From positions 1 to 64,000 of the forward strand of contig CAOKWI010000003.1 in assembly GCA_948473115.1 (NCBI GenBank): a DNA stretch of 64,000 bases, in the 5' to 3' direction. This DNA comes from an uncultured Lachnospiraceae bacterium. GTDB lineage: Bacteria > Bacillota > Clostridia > Lachnospirales > Lachnospiraceae. This document shows positions 50,430 to 59,298 of the stretch, piece by piece (the first letter of the stretch is position 1; each line of letters begins with the position of its first letter). The notes beneath the pieces were generated by a model. The model was not told the DNA's origin. It did no database searches and saw only the letters and a program-made list of their open reading frames with translations. Both the position numbers and the translations under genes were made by a program.

Positions 50430-50558
50430 AAAACCATCTTCCCCATCCATTCCGCCAGCCTTTCCTTCCAATCACTCATAAAACCGTCTTCCCCATCCAT
50501 TCCGCCAGCCTTTCCTTCCAATCACTCATAAAACCGTCTTCCCCATCCATTCCGCCAG
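50396..50558. repeat. 50-bp tandem repeat at the VWA/SWIM gene junction
   Basis: On the minus strand a 50-bp unit beginning atgagtgattggaaggaaag starts at 50529 and 50479, with a diverged partial third unit opening the SWIM gene at 50429. The end of the VWA gene matches the unit's 3' part. Each full unit encodes the 17-residue frame MSDWKERLAEWMGKTVL (or MVL), which joins the start of the SWIM protein (MIDWKERLAD) to the end of the VWA protein (LAEWMGKTVL). Confidence 0.85.
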
Positions 50559-51653
50559 CTCCTCCGGCGTCATGGCTCCCACAAAGGCGCCCATATCCGC
50601 CAGTTCCGCCGCGGCATTTCTATTATAATTTGGAACCGCCTCCATATCCAGCGCCGTCAGCACCACCAGCTTCGCACCGCTCTCAATGATCCCCCGGGCA
50701 ACACTGTAAAGAGGCTGGCAACTCCCGCCCTCATACAGATCCGTGACTAACACCACCATGGTACGATAAGGAAAATCGATCAGCCCTTCACAGTAGGACA
50801 AAGCCCCGGCAATATTGGTGCCTCCTCCCAGCTGAATGCTCATCAGCGTCTCCACAGGGTCTTCCACGTAACCGCTGAGATCCACCACATTGGTGTCGAA
50901 TATGACCAGCCTGGTGTCCAGCATGGGCAGCTTTGCAAAGATACCTGCCATGACCGCGCTGTGAATCACGGAATCCAGCATGGAACCGCTCTCATCCACA
51001 CATATCACCACACGCCACCGGTGATATTTTCTCATGCGGGAATTGAAATAAACCTTTTCCAATATCAGCTGTCGGCGCTCCGTGTCATAGTTTTTCAGGT
51101 TCCTGCGGATGGTTTTCTTCATATCCAGATTTCTGGCCGATCTCACCGGACTGCTGGCGTTGCGGTCCAGCTGGCCGAAGAAGGATCTTCTGACCTCCTG
51201 CTCCAGCTTCCCCGCTATTTCCTCCGCCACTTTCTTCACGATCTCCCTGGCCAGTTCCAGCACTTCACCCTTCATCATGTGCTTCAGTTCCAGGATGGTC
51301 TTTAAAAGCTCCTTATTCGGCTCCAGCTTCCTCAGCACCTCCGGATCCGTAACCAGTTCCGTCATTCCATACTTTTCCAGCGCGTGTCTCTCCAGGATCT
51401 CCACTGTCCGCTTTGGGAACAGCCTTTTGATCTGGCGCAGCCAGTAAGGCACGGTAAGGCGGGAGCCTTCGCTGCCTCCCGTCCTGTCCTTACGCACCTC
51501 CTGCTCCTCGCCATACTCCCTGGAGTACAGGTAATCCAATACGCTTTCCATATCCATATAATTGATCTCACCGGAAGAAAAAGAAATCTGTCCGGCGGAA
51601 TATTTCCCCAGAACCAGCCGCCACCGGTTCAGTATCTCCTGCTCGTCAGCCAT
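50526..51653 (-). CDS. yehP-like: VWA-domain protein (YehP-like)
   Basis: A 375-residue protein with a helical N-terminal half and a C-terminal von Willebrand A domain. The MIDAS is complete: DESGSM, the Thr in GGGTNIAGAL and the Asp in LVTDLYEGG. MoxR ATPases remodel partners through such VWA proteins. Encoded between DUF5682 and SWIM genes, as E. coli yehP is. GGAGG lies 7 nt before the ATG at 51653. The 3' end takes part in the tandem repeat. Confidence 0.88.
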   Translation of the reverse strand: MADEQEILNRWRLVLGKYSAGQISFSSGEINYMDMESVLDYLYSREYGEEQEVRKDRTGGSEGSRLTVPYWLRQIKRLFPKRTVEILERHALEKYGMTELVTDPEVLRKLEPNKELLKTILELKHMMKGEVLELAREIVKKVAEEIAGKLEQEVRRSFFGQLDRNASSPVRSARNLDMKKTIRRNLKNYDTERRQLILEKVYFNSRMRKYHRWRVVICVDESGSMLDSVIHSAVMAGIFAKLPMLDTRLVIFDTNVVDLSGYVEDPVETLMSIQLGGGTNIAGALSYCEGLIDFPYRTMVVLVTDLYEGGSCQPLYSVARGIIESGAKLVVLTALDMEAVPNYNRNAAAELADMGAFVGAMTPEELAEWMGKTVL

Positions 51654-51695
51654 TTTGTCCACCTCCGCCCGATACTTTGCAAGTCCCTGTTCCTC

Positions 51696-54074
51696 TCAGT
51701 TCATTTCCGCCTTCACATACGCGTCAACTTCCGCCCCGTAGGCATACCAGTCGGGCAGTATTTCTTCCCGTTCCAGGATATCCGCCTGTTTCCTTCCGTG
51801 AAGTGCCGCTGCCTTCCCGGCGATTTTGTCCGTCTCCCTGGGGGTGAACCAGGTAAATGCCATGCGCAGTTCCGGCAGAAGCTCCATAAATTCCTCCGGT
51901 GTCACCTGCCCCAGGAATGTATCCAGCATCTTCAAAAATGCATCCCCGATAAAGACCAGGTCACGGGCGGTATAAAACAGCCCTCTAAAAAACTGTGCCG
52001 TTCCCATAAGCTGTCCGCCGGTTCCCGTCAGGTATCCCCGGCATACCGTCTCCACCTCCGCTGCCTTCTCCCTGCCGCTGCCGTAGAGAATCCCGTGGAT
52101 ACAGCCGTTCAGTCCCGCATGAATCTGACTGTCCCGGATCATTCTGGAAAGAGCGTCAAAATAGATCCCCTGCACGTCCTGCTCCCGCCCCGAGACCTGG
52201 TACAACAGCTTCAGCGCATTCATACAGCCCGTCAGATCCTCGTCCTTTATTCTGGTCATGGAAGGCAGAAGGCTGATCAGCTTCCTACATCCCGTCTGTA
52301 CCAGGCTTCCAAATTCCATGGAAGACCCATACAGCTCCCCCAGCTCCTCCATCATCAGCAAAGACCGCAGCGCCTCCGCCAGGGAATAGAAATCCGTATC
52401 CCGCAGCATCAGTTCCCGGACTCTTTCATAGACAGGCTGCAGCTGATCCGTCAATCCCATCTCAAAGACATGGGTTAGAAGCTCTGCGCCTTCCCGCGCC
52501 CCCATCTCCTTTACAAGCCTTTCCTTTACGATGCCCGACGCCGCCTCCTCTATGGTTCCGCCGTACACGGACACATCGATCAGGGCTGCATTTACCTGGG
52601 CGCTCCATTTATATTTCCAGATCTCCCGCATCAGGTTCCGGTCCTTCCTCAGCTGCAGGTTCGGTCCCTTCACCTTCCTGGCAAAGGCCGTGCCGAGAAA
52701 GGCCATCCGGTGAAAGAAAATGCCGGTCTGCCTGTGCCTTGGATTGGAAAAGATGGACAGGGTGGCCTCTGATTCCAGGGTGGAGCCGGTCTTTAACCGG
52801 AATGTCCTGCACTGTGCCTCAAAATCATGGATAATGGGCGGCACATCGGCCTGTTCACACAGCTTCCCCACCTTTTTCCCTGTCATACGCCTGCGCAGGA
52901 TCCGCATGGGGGTGTCCGTGGCAAGGCTGTACTCTCCCTTCACGAAGGAGGACAGCACCGCATCCATCAATTCGTAGGCTCCCGGCTCCCGCTTCCCCCG
53001 CAGTCCCGCCAGCCCCTCCGCCATGGAGCAGGCGCAGATTTCGTCACAGGTGGACAGACCGCCCTCCTTCCGGCGGGTCTCCTTGCCGGAAGCCACAATC
53101 ATGTCCAGCACCACGCCGCCGTAGGGGGTATTTGTGTCCCCCTCCCGCAGTGCCTCCCAGATCTTCTGGTAAAATCCTGTGAAGGGCATCCCGCTGGCAT
53201 ATCCGTTCAGCGCATCCGCCGCCTCCATGGAATAAGGCATGAGGTAGACGCTTTGATCCTCTCTGGGCACCATGGCGGTTCGATCATTCCTTTCCGCAGC
53301 TTCCTTCCCGCCCTCTCCTGTCAGCAGCGTCTTCAGCGCCGTCGTATGAAAGCCGCCTGTGACCACCAGAACAGGAGCCTCCCCGGAGCAGGCGGCCCTG
53401 GCATATTCCCTGATCCGCCCTGCCATATACCGCTCCCGGGCAAGGCAGCCTTCCTCCTCCAGCATCTCCTCCCGGCTGTTCTCCCTGGCGAGGTTACAAT
53501 AGGTCAGCAGATTTGAGAACCATACCTGATCCGTCTGCGCCAGCCCGCCCAGTTCAAAATACTTTTCCCAGAACTCGTCAAAGCAGCGGAGTCCCGTCCT
53601 CTCACAGAGCTGTCTCAGATACTCGTTCCGGGAGAGGAAATGATCGTCGTTGTAATTATTTTTCTCCGCTTCCCTGTTCAGCAGCCCCCTGCCTTCCCCG
53701 GAGGCCGCCAAAATATCCCCGTAAGGCAGGTCAATGAACGCCGTCCTGCTCCCCTGCCGTTCTCCCTCCCGCAGCGCCGCCAGTTCCGGCGAATAGTCCA
53801 GGAAGGGGTAATAGCATTTATACCGCTCCTTTTCCTCAGAGATCCGCCCCAGCCGGTCATGATAGGAGTAATAAATGGCAAAGGGCGCCTCCGTGTCCTT
53901 ATGTACCATGACCGGTATCAGGGGACTGGCATTTTCCGGTCCCTCCACAAGGATGACGCAGGGACGGATGCTCTCTATGGCCCTGCCCACATGGAAAGCG
54001 CAGGCCGGACTGTGATGGCGGACAGGAAGCAGGATTATCTCAGCCATTTCCTCGCTTCGTAATATTTTCTCCAT
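51696..54074 (-). CDS. yehM-like: DUF5682 family protein (YehM-like)
   Basis: A 792-residue protein. The start ILLPVRHHSPACAFHVGRAIESIRPCVILVEGPENA is the diagnostic part of DUF5682, related by fold to TraB/EreA-type proteins with conserved His and Glu residues. HTTALKT-like GGFHTTALKTLLTGEGG comes later. The C-terminal half is helical. Its start overlaps the MoxR gene by 40 bp; ATG at 54074 has AAGGTGG, and ATG at 54047 is an alternative. Family members nearly always accompany MoxR and VWA genes. A hydrolase role is possible but unproven. Confidence 0.85.
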   Translation of the reverse strand: MEKILRSEEMAEIILLPVRHHSPACAFHVGRAIESIRPCVILVEGPENASPLIPVMVHKDTEAPFAIYYSYHDRLGRISEEKERYKCYYPFLDYSPELAALREGERQGSRTAFIDLPYGDILAASGEGRGLLNREAEKNNYNDDHFLSRNEYLRQLCERTGLRCFDEFWEKYFELGGLAQTDQVWFSNLLTYCNLARENSREEMLEEEGCLARERYMAGRIREYARAACSGEAPVLVVTGGFHTTALKTLLTGEGGKEAAERNDRTAMVPREDQSVYLMPYSMEAADALNGYASGMPFTGFYQKIWEALREGDTNTPYGGVVLDMIVASGKETRRKEGGLSTCDEICACSMAEGLAGLRGKREPGAYELMDAVLSSFVKGEYSLATDTPMRILRRRMTGKKVGKLCEQADVPPIIHDFEAQCRTFRLKTGSTLESEATLSIFSNPRHRQTGIFFHRMAFLGTAFARKVKGPNLQLRKDRNLMREIWKYKWSAQVNAALIDVSVYGGTIEEAASGIVKERLVKEMGAREGAELLTHVFEMGLTDQLQPVYERVRELMLRDTDFYSLAEALRSLLMMEELGELYGSSMEFGSLVQTGCRKLISLLPSMTRIKDEDLTGCMNALKLLYQVSGREQDVQGIYFDALSRMIRDSQIHAGLNGCIHGILYGSGREKAAEVETVCRGYLTGTGGQLMGTAQFFRGLFYTARDLVFIGDAFLKMLDTFLGQVTPEEFMELLPELRMAFTWFTPRETDKIAGKAAALHGRKQADILEREEILPDWYAYGAEVDAYVKAEMN

Positions 54075-55153
54075 AATCCACCTTCCCTGTCGCTCTTATC
54101 CTTGATGACAGTGTTAAAATAATCCTTTACCTTCTCCAGATCGTCCTGGTTCTCCTTGGCTACCGCACCCACCAGGTTCTGCACCAGACAGTCCATGTCG
54201 ATCCTGTCCTCCCCGTAGTAGTAGCCCGTGATCATTGTCTGATAATACACCGACACAGCCTCCGCCGTGCTCATCACCGCCGCCGGTTTATCGATCCTGT
54301 GCCCGTAGGAGGAGACGCCCTCCCGCAGCTCGTGGTAGGTGGAAGCCAGGATCTCTGCCACATCCTCGTCCGCCTGCATCTGAATATGGCTCTCCTCCGC
54401 CAGCCTGTTCACCTCGTTCAAGATGATCCTCTTCTCCATGGCCGCTTCCCGCACAGGCATCACTGTCTCGAAGTTAAAACGCCGCTTCAGGGCGCTGCTC
54501 ATCTCATTGACGCCTTTATCCCTGGTGTTCGCCGTCCCGATCACGTTGAAGCCCGCCCTGGCAAACAGAAACCCGTCATCCCCAAGCTCCGGCACATTCA
54601 GGACCTTGTCGCTGAGCACGCTGATCAGGCTGTCCTGGATCTCCGCAGGGGTTCTGGTAATCTCCTCAAACCTTGTCAGAATCCCCTTTTCCATTCCCAC
54701 ATACAGAGGGGCGGGCACCAATGCTTCCCGGCTGGGTCCCTGGGCCAGCAGCATGGCATAATTCCAGGAATATTTGATCATGTCCTCCGTGGTTCCGGCG
54801 GTTCCCTGTATGGTATTGGTGCTGACGCCGCTGATGGCCGCCGAGAGCAGTTCCGAGAGCATGGTCTTTGCCGTTCCCGGTTCCCCCACCAGCATCAGCC
54901 CGCGGTTGCCCGCCAGTGTCACGATGCAGCGCTCCACCAGGGCATCATTGCCGAAATACTTTTTCTCGATGGCGTATTCCTTTCCCTCATATTCTATGGG
55001 CTTAGGACTTCCCAGGAGGAAGGTCCTGACCGCCCGGGGAGACATCTGCCAGTTTTCCGGCCTGCGCCCCGTGTCAGTGCCCTTTAATGCCTCCAGCTCC
55101 CCCCGGTATCTCACTTCCACAGGGGGCTTAATCAATACCTGCTCCATATTCAT
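54035..55153 (-). CDS. yehL-like: MoxR-family AAA+ ATPase (YehL-like)
   Basis: A 372-residue ATPase with Walker A GEPGTAKTM, a Walker B-like GILTRFEEITRTPAEIQDSL, sensor 1 NVIGTANTRDKGVNEM and an arginine finger in SSALKRRFNFET. MoxR proteins act as chaperones that activate or insert cofactors into partner complexes, often with a VWA adaptor, which is encoded two genes further on. Six base pairs separate it from the YhaN-like gene, so they are in one operon. Confidence 0.92.
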   Translation of the reverse strand: MNMEQVLIKPPVEVRYRGELEALKGTDTGRRPENWQMSPRAVRTFLLGSPKPIEYEGKEYAIEKKYFGNDALVERCIVTLAGNRGLMLVGEPGTAKTMLSELLSAAISGVSTNTIQGTAGTTEDMIKYSWNYAMLLAQGPSREALVPAPLYVGMEKGILTRFEEITRTPAEIQDSLISVLSDKVLNVPELGDDGFLFARAGFNVIGTANTRDKGVNEMSSALKRRFNFETVMPVREAAMEKRIILNEVNRLAEESHIQMQADEDVAEILASTYHELREGVSSYGHRIDKPAAVMSTAEAVSVYYQTMITGYYYGEDRIDMDCLVQNLVGAVAKENQDDLEKVKDYFNTVIKDKSDREGGLWRKYYEARKWLR

Positions 55154-55159
55154 TCCTCC

Positions 55160-57832
55160 CTATTCTCTCGCGGCGCTGCACGTAAAGTAGATGATCTGAT
55201 ACTTTTCTCCCAGGTTTTCCAGGAAATTCCTGCACGCGCTGACCTTTCTGTCATCCAGGCTGACAAAGGGATCGTCCATGATAAGCACCGGTTCCTCCTC
55301 CTGATACATGGCATCCACAAGCGCCATCCTGAGACAGATCCCGATCAGATCCCTGCAGCCGGAGCTGAGCGTATTGGTGTCCCGCTGTTTCCCCAGCTCA
55401 TCCAAGGTAACGGATGTATTGGCATCTATACGGAAGCCTGCGGCTTCCCTGCCGGAGATCATCTCATAATATCTCCGGAATCCCTGCAGGATCGGATCCG
55501 CATATTTGGCGGTCATGGTTTCCTTCGCCAGCTCCAGCTTTTTCCTGGCCAGGCTGACGTTCCTGTATTTTTCCTCCTCCGCGGATTGCTGCTCCCTCAG
55601 TTCCTTCAGCTTCGCGCAGCTCTCCTCCCATTCGTCGCTGGCCTCCCGAAGATCCTCCAGTGTCTTGTTGTAGCTGCCTATCCTGTTGTGGACTTCCTCC
55701 CTCTTTTCCGCCAGCTGCTGTATCGCCTGATGCAGTTCCTCCAGCGTCGGAAGGGATGCATCCGCCTGTATTTCATCCGGATCAGAAAGCGCGTTTTCCG
55801 CCTTAAACTGCTCCAGCTCCTTTTCCGCTTCCACCAGCGCGGCCGCGGCATCCCGGTATTCGTCCGCCTGGTCCCTGATCTCATTTAACAGCGCCGACAG
55901 TGCCGGGAACTGCTTCGGCGGTTCGTAATTGTATTGTCTTAAAAAAGCCAGGATTTGCTTTCCGATTGCCTTATACTCCCTCGCCGCACTCTCGTAATTG
56001 CTCATTCTTTCCAGGAGCGCCTTATATTTTTCCGCCCTGCCCCGGAGTATGTACAGATCGTCCCCAAACCCTGTGTCCGCCGACTCTATTCCGTACCTGA
56101 TAAAGAACATATGCAGGGAACGCCGTAATCTTTCCAGTTCTGCCGTCCTGGCGTCATCAAAAGATTTCCGGATCTTTTTCTTTAAGGAAATATATTCTAT
56201 GGACTCCTCCGTGATCTCCTGCAAAACGTCAGATACCGTTTCCTCATAAAAAGTTCTCCCGTGAGCCGTAAGATAGTCGGACACCATTTCATCCGCCTCA
56301 GCGATATATGCCTGGTCTTCCCCGATATCCCGTCTCAGGTCCTCATACTCCGAAGAAAATTCCGCCGATGCCGCCCTTCCTCTCTTCCTGCCTGCCAGTA
56401 CGCCGGCAAACATACAGGCTGCCCCGGCTGCCGCCGCCAGGATCCCTGCCGCAGCCGCCGTGATACCGGCCGCTGTCCCCAGTCCGCCTGCGGCGGGAGA
56501 CAGAAACACAGTCAGCAGCACCCCCGCCATAGCCAGTAAGATCCCCAGGGGAAGCAGGAGGGACGCCCCTTTCGATCCCTGCTGCCTCCGGGAACCCAGG
56601 GAAGTCTCCAATGCCGCAAGCGCCGCCTGTTTGGAGGGAAGCGCCGCCTGCCTTGCATTTCTGCTATTCCATTTACCCACAATGGAGGTCACGCTTTCCA
56701 GGTCATCCGCAAAATACGGCTCCAGCTCCGCAAGCCTTTCCTGCTCGGCGGGACGCAGCTGCTCGGACTGGCACTCCTGGCTCAGTTCCCGGAATCTAAA
56801 TATCTCTTTCAGCTTCCCTTCGATTTCTGCATCCGATGGCATGCCATTCCTGAAAATGCCGCCCAGGGAATCGAGTTCCTCCTTCTCTGCTTCCGGGATC
56901 CGGTACATGGAGGCTCGTTCATACGCTTTTCCCATGTCACCGCATTCCGCAATCTTCTGCTTCACATCCTCCAGCGCCGGAACCTCCCCGGGAAACCTTC
57001 GCCGGATGGCTGCCTTTTCCTCCGCCCTTCTGGCAGCATTCCTCTTCAGTCTCTCCCACTCCGACTTCTTTGCCAGGACAGACTGCCGCTCCGACACAAG
57101 CCTCTGCTTCTCCCCCGCCTCCTGCATCTGTATTTTCAGCAATTCATAGGTCTCTTCCTGGCCGCGCAGATATTCCTGGTATTCCGCAATGCTGTCGGAA
57201 ATTCCCTCCCCGCCTTTGACGATCCTCTCATACCTTGCGATCTCCTCACTCCTTTTGGCAATGGAGCCAGACACACGTCTGGGATTTAACTGATTCAGGA
57301 TTTCCGTCAGTCTGGCGGCGGCAGCTTCATAGTTGTTCAGGTCGTTTGCATTGTCCGCAAGCTTCCCGATCTTTGCATTAATGTCGTCCGAAGAGGACGT
57401 TTCACACTGATTCTGTCCGATGAAGGCTGTCCTCAGAAAAGATTCCCTGTTTATTTTAAAAAGTTCCTCCCCGATCTTATCGGAATAATCCTCAGAAGGG
57501 AGATTGGTTCCTGCGTCCCTGAGTTCAAACTCGTCGTTGGCTTCCTTGTCCTTAAATATCCTTGAGACCAGGTACGTTTTCCCCCGGGTTTCAAAAACCA
57601 GCTGGCCGCCAAAGACTCCGCCCTGCCACGGCCTGTATCTTTTGCGCTCATTCTCCTCAATACTTCTTTTCCGGTCTCCGTCCAGTCCATAGAACATAGC
57701 CCTGACAAAGGATGCGAAGGTACTTTTTCCCCAACCGTTCTCTTCACAGATCATATTGGCTCCCTCACGAAACTCCATGGAATAGTCATGAAGCTTCCCG
57801 AAATTTTCTATATGACAGGATAAGATTTTCAA
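55160..57832 (-). CDS. yhaN-like: YhaN-like SMC/Rad50-type ATPase with central membrane segments
   Basis: An 890-residue ABC-type ATPase. The P-loop is CEENGWGKSTFASFVRAMFYG; the signature TLSSGCRDLIGICLRMAL and Walker B PVLIMDDPFVSLDD are at the C-terminus. Coiled coils lie between them. Two hydrophobic segments (LLLPLGILLAMAGVLLTVFL and GITAAAAGILAAAAGAACMFAGVLAG) sit in the middle, at the tip of the coil, as in B. subtilis YhaN. Such a protein should tether a DNA-processing ATPase to the membrane. The start is a TTG two bases after the phosphoesterase stop. Confidence 0.88.
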   Translation of the reverse strand: MKILSCHIENFGKLHDYSMEFREGANMICEENGWGKSTFASFVRAMFYGLDGDRKRSIEENERKRYRPWQGGVFGGQLVFETRGKTYLVSRIFKDKEANDEFELRDAGTNLPSEDYSDKIGEELFKINRESFLRTAFIGQNQCETSSSDDINAKIGKLADNANDLNNYEAAAARLTEILNQLNPRRVSGSIAKRSEEIARYERIVKGGEGISDSIAEYQEYLRGQEETYELLKIQMQEAGEKQRLVSERQSVLAKKSEWERLKRNAARRAEEKAAIRRRFPGEVPALEDVKQKIAECGDMGKAYERASMYRIPEAEKEELDSLGGIFRNGMPSDAEIEGKLKEIFRFRELSQECQSEQLRPAEQERLAELEPYFADDLESVTSIVGKWNSRNARQAALPSKQAALAALETSLGSRRQQGSKGASLLLPLGILLAMAGVLLTVFLSPAAGGLGTAAGITAAAAGILAAAAGAACMFAGVLAGRKRGRAASAEFSSEYEDLRRDIGEDQAYIAEADEMVSDYLTAHGRTFYEETVSDVLQEITEESIEYISLKKKIRKSFDDARTAELERLRRSLHMFFIRYGIESADTGFGDDLYILRGRAEKYKALLERMSNYESAAREYKAIGKQILAFLRQYNYEPPKQFPALSALLNEIRDQADEYRDAAAALVEAEKELEQFKAENALSDPDEIQADASLPTLEELHQAIQQLAEKREEVHNRIGSYNKTLEDLREASDEWEESCAKLKELREQQSAEEEKYRNVSLARKKLELAKETMTAKYADPILQGFRRYYEMISGREAAGFRIDANTSVTLDELGKQRDTNTLSSGCRDLIGICLRMALVDAMYQEEEPVLIMDDPFVSLDDRKVSACRNFLENLGEKYQIIYFTCSAARE

Positions 57833-57834
57833 AC

Positions 57835-58941
57835 CTACTGTACCTCCTCCCCGGCAATTGCCAGCAGTCCATACCGGATGATCACTTTCCTGTCTTCCTC
57901 GGGAATGGATGCATCCGCCATTACCTGGCGCACAAATTCCCCTTTCAGCGACTGGTCCAGCATATAATCCCCGGCATCCATTTTCAGCCCGGTCTCGTCA
58001 TACACTTTCACATAGTAAAAGCGCTGCCGGAACAGGGATTGAAAGTACACAATATCCTTTTCACATTCCACGTCAAGCGTCCCCCTCAGCACGATCTTGA
58101 CCAGTCCTTCCTTCCCGCAGCCCGCCTCTTGCAGACAAAGCTCCGCCTTTTCCACCATCTCCGCCGTTGTCAGGCAGTCCGTCACATCCACCTCCACAGT
58201 GTACAGCTTCCTCCGGGCGAAGGGAATAAACTCATGTGTGTAATTCCCCGCGTCCTCATCAATGTCAAGCACCACAAAGCCGTGTTCCCCGCACTCGTCA
58301 AAGCCCCTTCCCTCCAGACACCCGGGATAGCAGTATGTCCCCCTGGCATCCAGCCTCTCCTTCTTGTATGCGTGGACATGCCCCAGCGCAAGGTAATCGA
58401 TTCCCTTGTTTCTCAATGCCTTTATATGGATGATCTCCGCTTTATCCTTCGATGCCCCCTGAGATTCCTGCCCGTGCAGCATTACGATATTAAACCTTCC
58501 GGAGTCCAGCACCAGCGATGTATATGCCGATTCCCCGTTCCCGCCGGACAGCTCCAGCCCTGAAACTGCGATCCTCCCACCGGCTTCCCAATATGTGACC
58601 CACCGGGATCCGAACATTTTCAGATTCCGGGGGATCTCTTCCAGTCCGGAAAGGAAGTTGTCATTGTCATGATTCCCCCTCAAATAATAGAAATTGATCT
58701 CCGGATGACCGGTAATATTATGCAGGACCACATTCCTGACGGTGGCGGAAATATTGCCCGTGTCAAACAGATCCCCCGCAATCAGAATGGCAGACACCCG
58801 GTTCTCATCCGCATAGGCCACCATCCTTTCAAAGGTGTGCAGTATTTCGCTTCTTCTCTCTTTGGCGTTTTCCCTGTCCAGATTCGCGTTCATTTTGGAA
58901 TCCAGATGCAGATCTGCGCAGTGTATGATTCTCATTGGCAT
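57835..58941 (-). CDS. yhaO-like: YhaO/SbcD-like metallophosphoesterase
   Basis: A 368-residue calcineurin-type nuclease subunit. Motifs are CADLHLDS, IAGDLFDTGN, LRGNHDND, VMLHGQES and LGHVHAYKK, all with the metal ligands present. It pairs with the next gene as SbcD with SbcC or YhaO with YhaN, expected to cut DNA ends or hairpins. AAGGTGA precedes the two ATG codons at 58941 and 58935. It is the first gene of the eight-gene set. Confidence 0.9.
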   Translation of the reverse strand: MPMRIIHCADLHLDSKMNANLDRENAKERRSEILHTFERMVAYADENRVSAILIAGDLFDTGNISATVRNVVLHNITGHPEINFYYLRGNHDNDNFLSGLEEIPRNLKMFGSRWVTYWEAGGRIAVSGLELSGGNGESAYTSLVLDSGRFNIVMLHGQESQGASKDKAEIIHIKALRNKGIDYLALGHVHAYKKERLDARGTYCYPGCLEGRGFDECGEHGFVVLDIDEDAGNYTHEFIPFARRKLYTVEVDVTDCLTTAEMVEKAELCLQEAGCGKEGLVKIVLRGTLDVECEKDIVYFQSLFRQRFYYVKVYDETGLKMDAGDYMLDQSLKGEFVRQVMADASIPEEDRKVIIRYGLLAIAGEEVQ

Positions 58942-59134
58942 TCACCTTTTCTTCCACAGCTCCACTCGATATCCTTGTTTTGCATCATAGCCTTATTTTG
59001 CCACATGCTATCCCTCTGCCTGTTGCCTTGATTTCACCGGGGAAACAACGTTGACCTGCATTTCCCCGATGCAAATATTTTACCACAGGGATCCTTATAT
59101 TTCCAGATTCTTTGGCTTCTCTCCCCTTCTCATC

Positions 59135-59295
59135 GTAACAGTTCAGCCTTCGGCCAAACTGTTACGAGAATGCACACAAAATGAGTTTTCAACTCATTTT
59201 GGCGCCTGCAAGTCTCGCAAAATTGCACAGGAGTGTGTCCCCATGGGACACACTGCAATTGTTGACTTCGCGGTGCCGTATGGCTGAACTGTTAC
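59135..59295. mobile_element. 161-bp repeat element with nested palindromes
   Basis: gtaacagttcagcc at 59135-59148 is repeated in reverse at 59282-59295. Inside lie three hairpins: gtaacagtt/aactgttac, aaaatgagtt/aactcatttt and tgtgtccc/gggacaca. No coding capacity. It sits 4 bp after the ABC-F gene and probably is a MITE- or REP-type sequence. The bases 58,942-59,134 show no gene. Confidence 0.7.
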
Positions 59296-59298
59296 TTC

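Noticed and set aside
50396..50558. CRISPR-like array
   Set aside because: Units of 50 bp follow each other without spacers and are coding; no cas genes are present.
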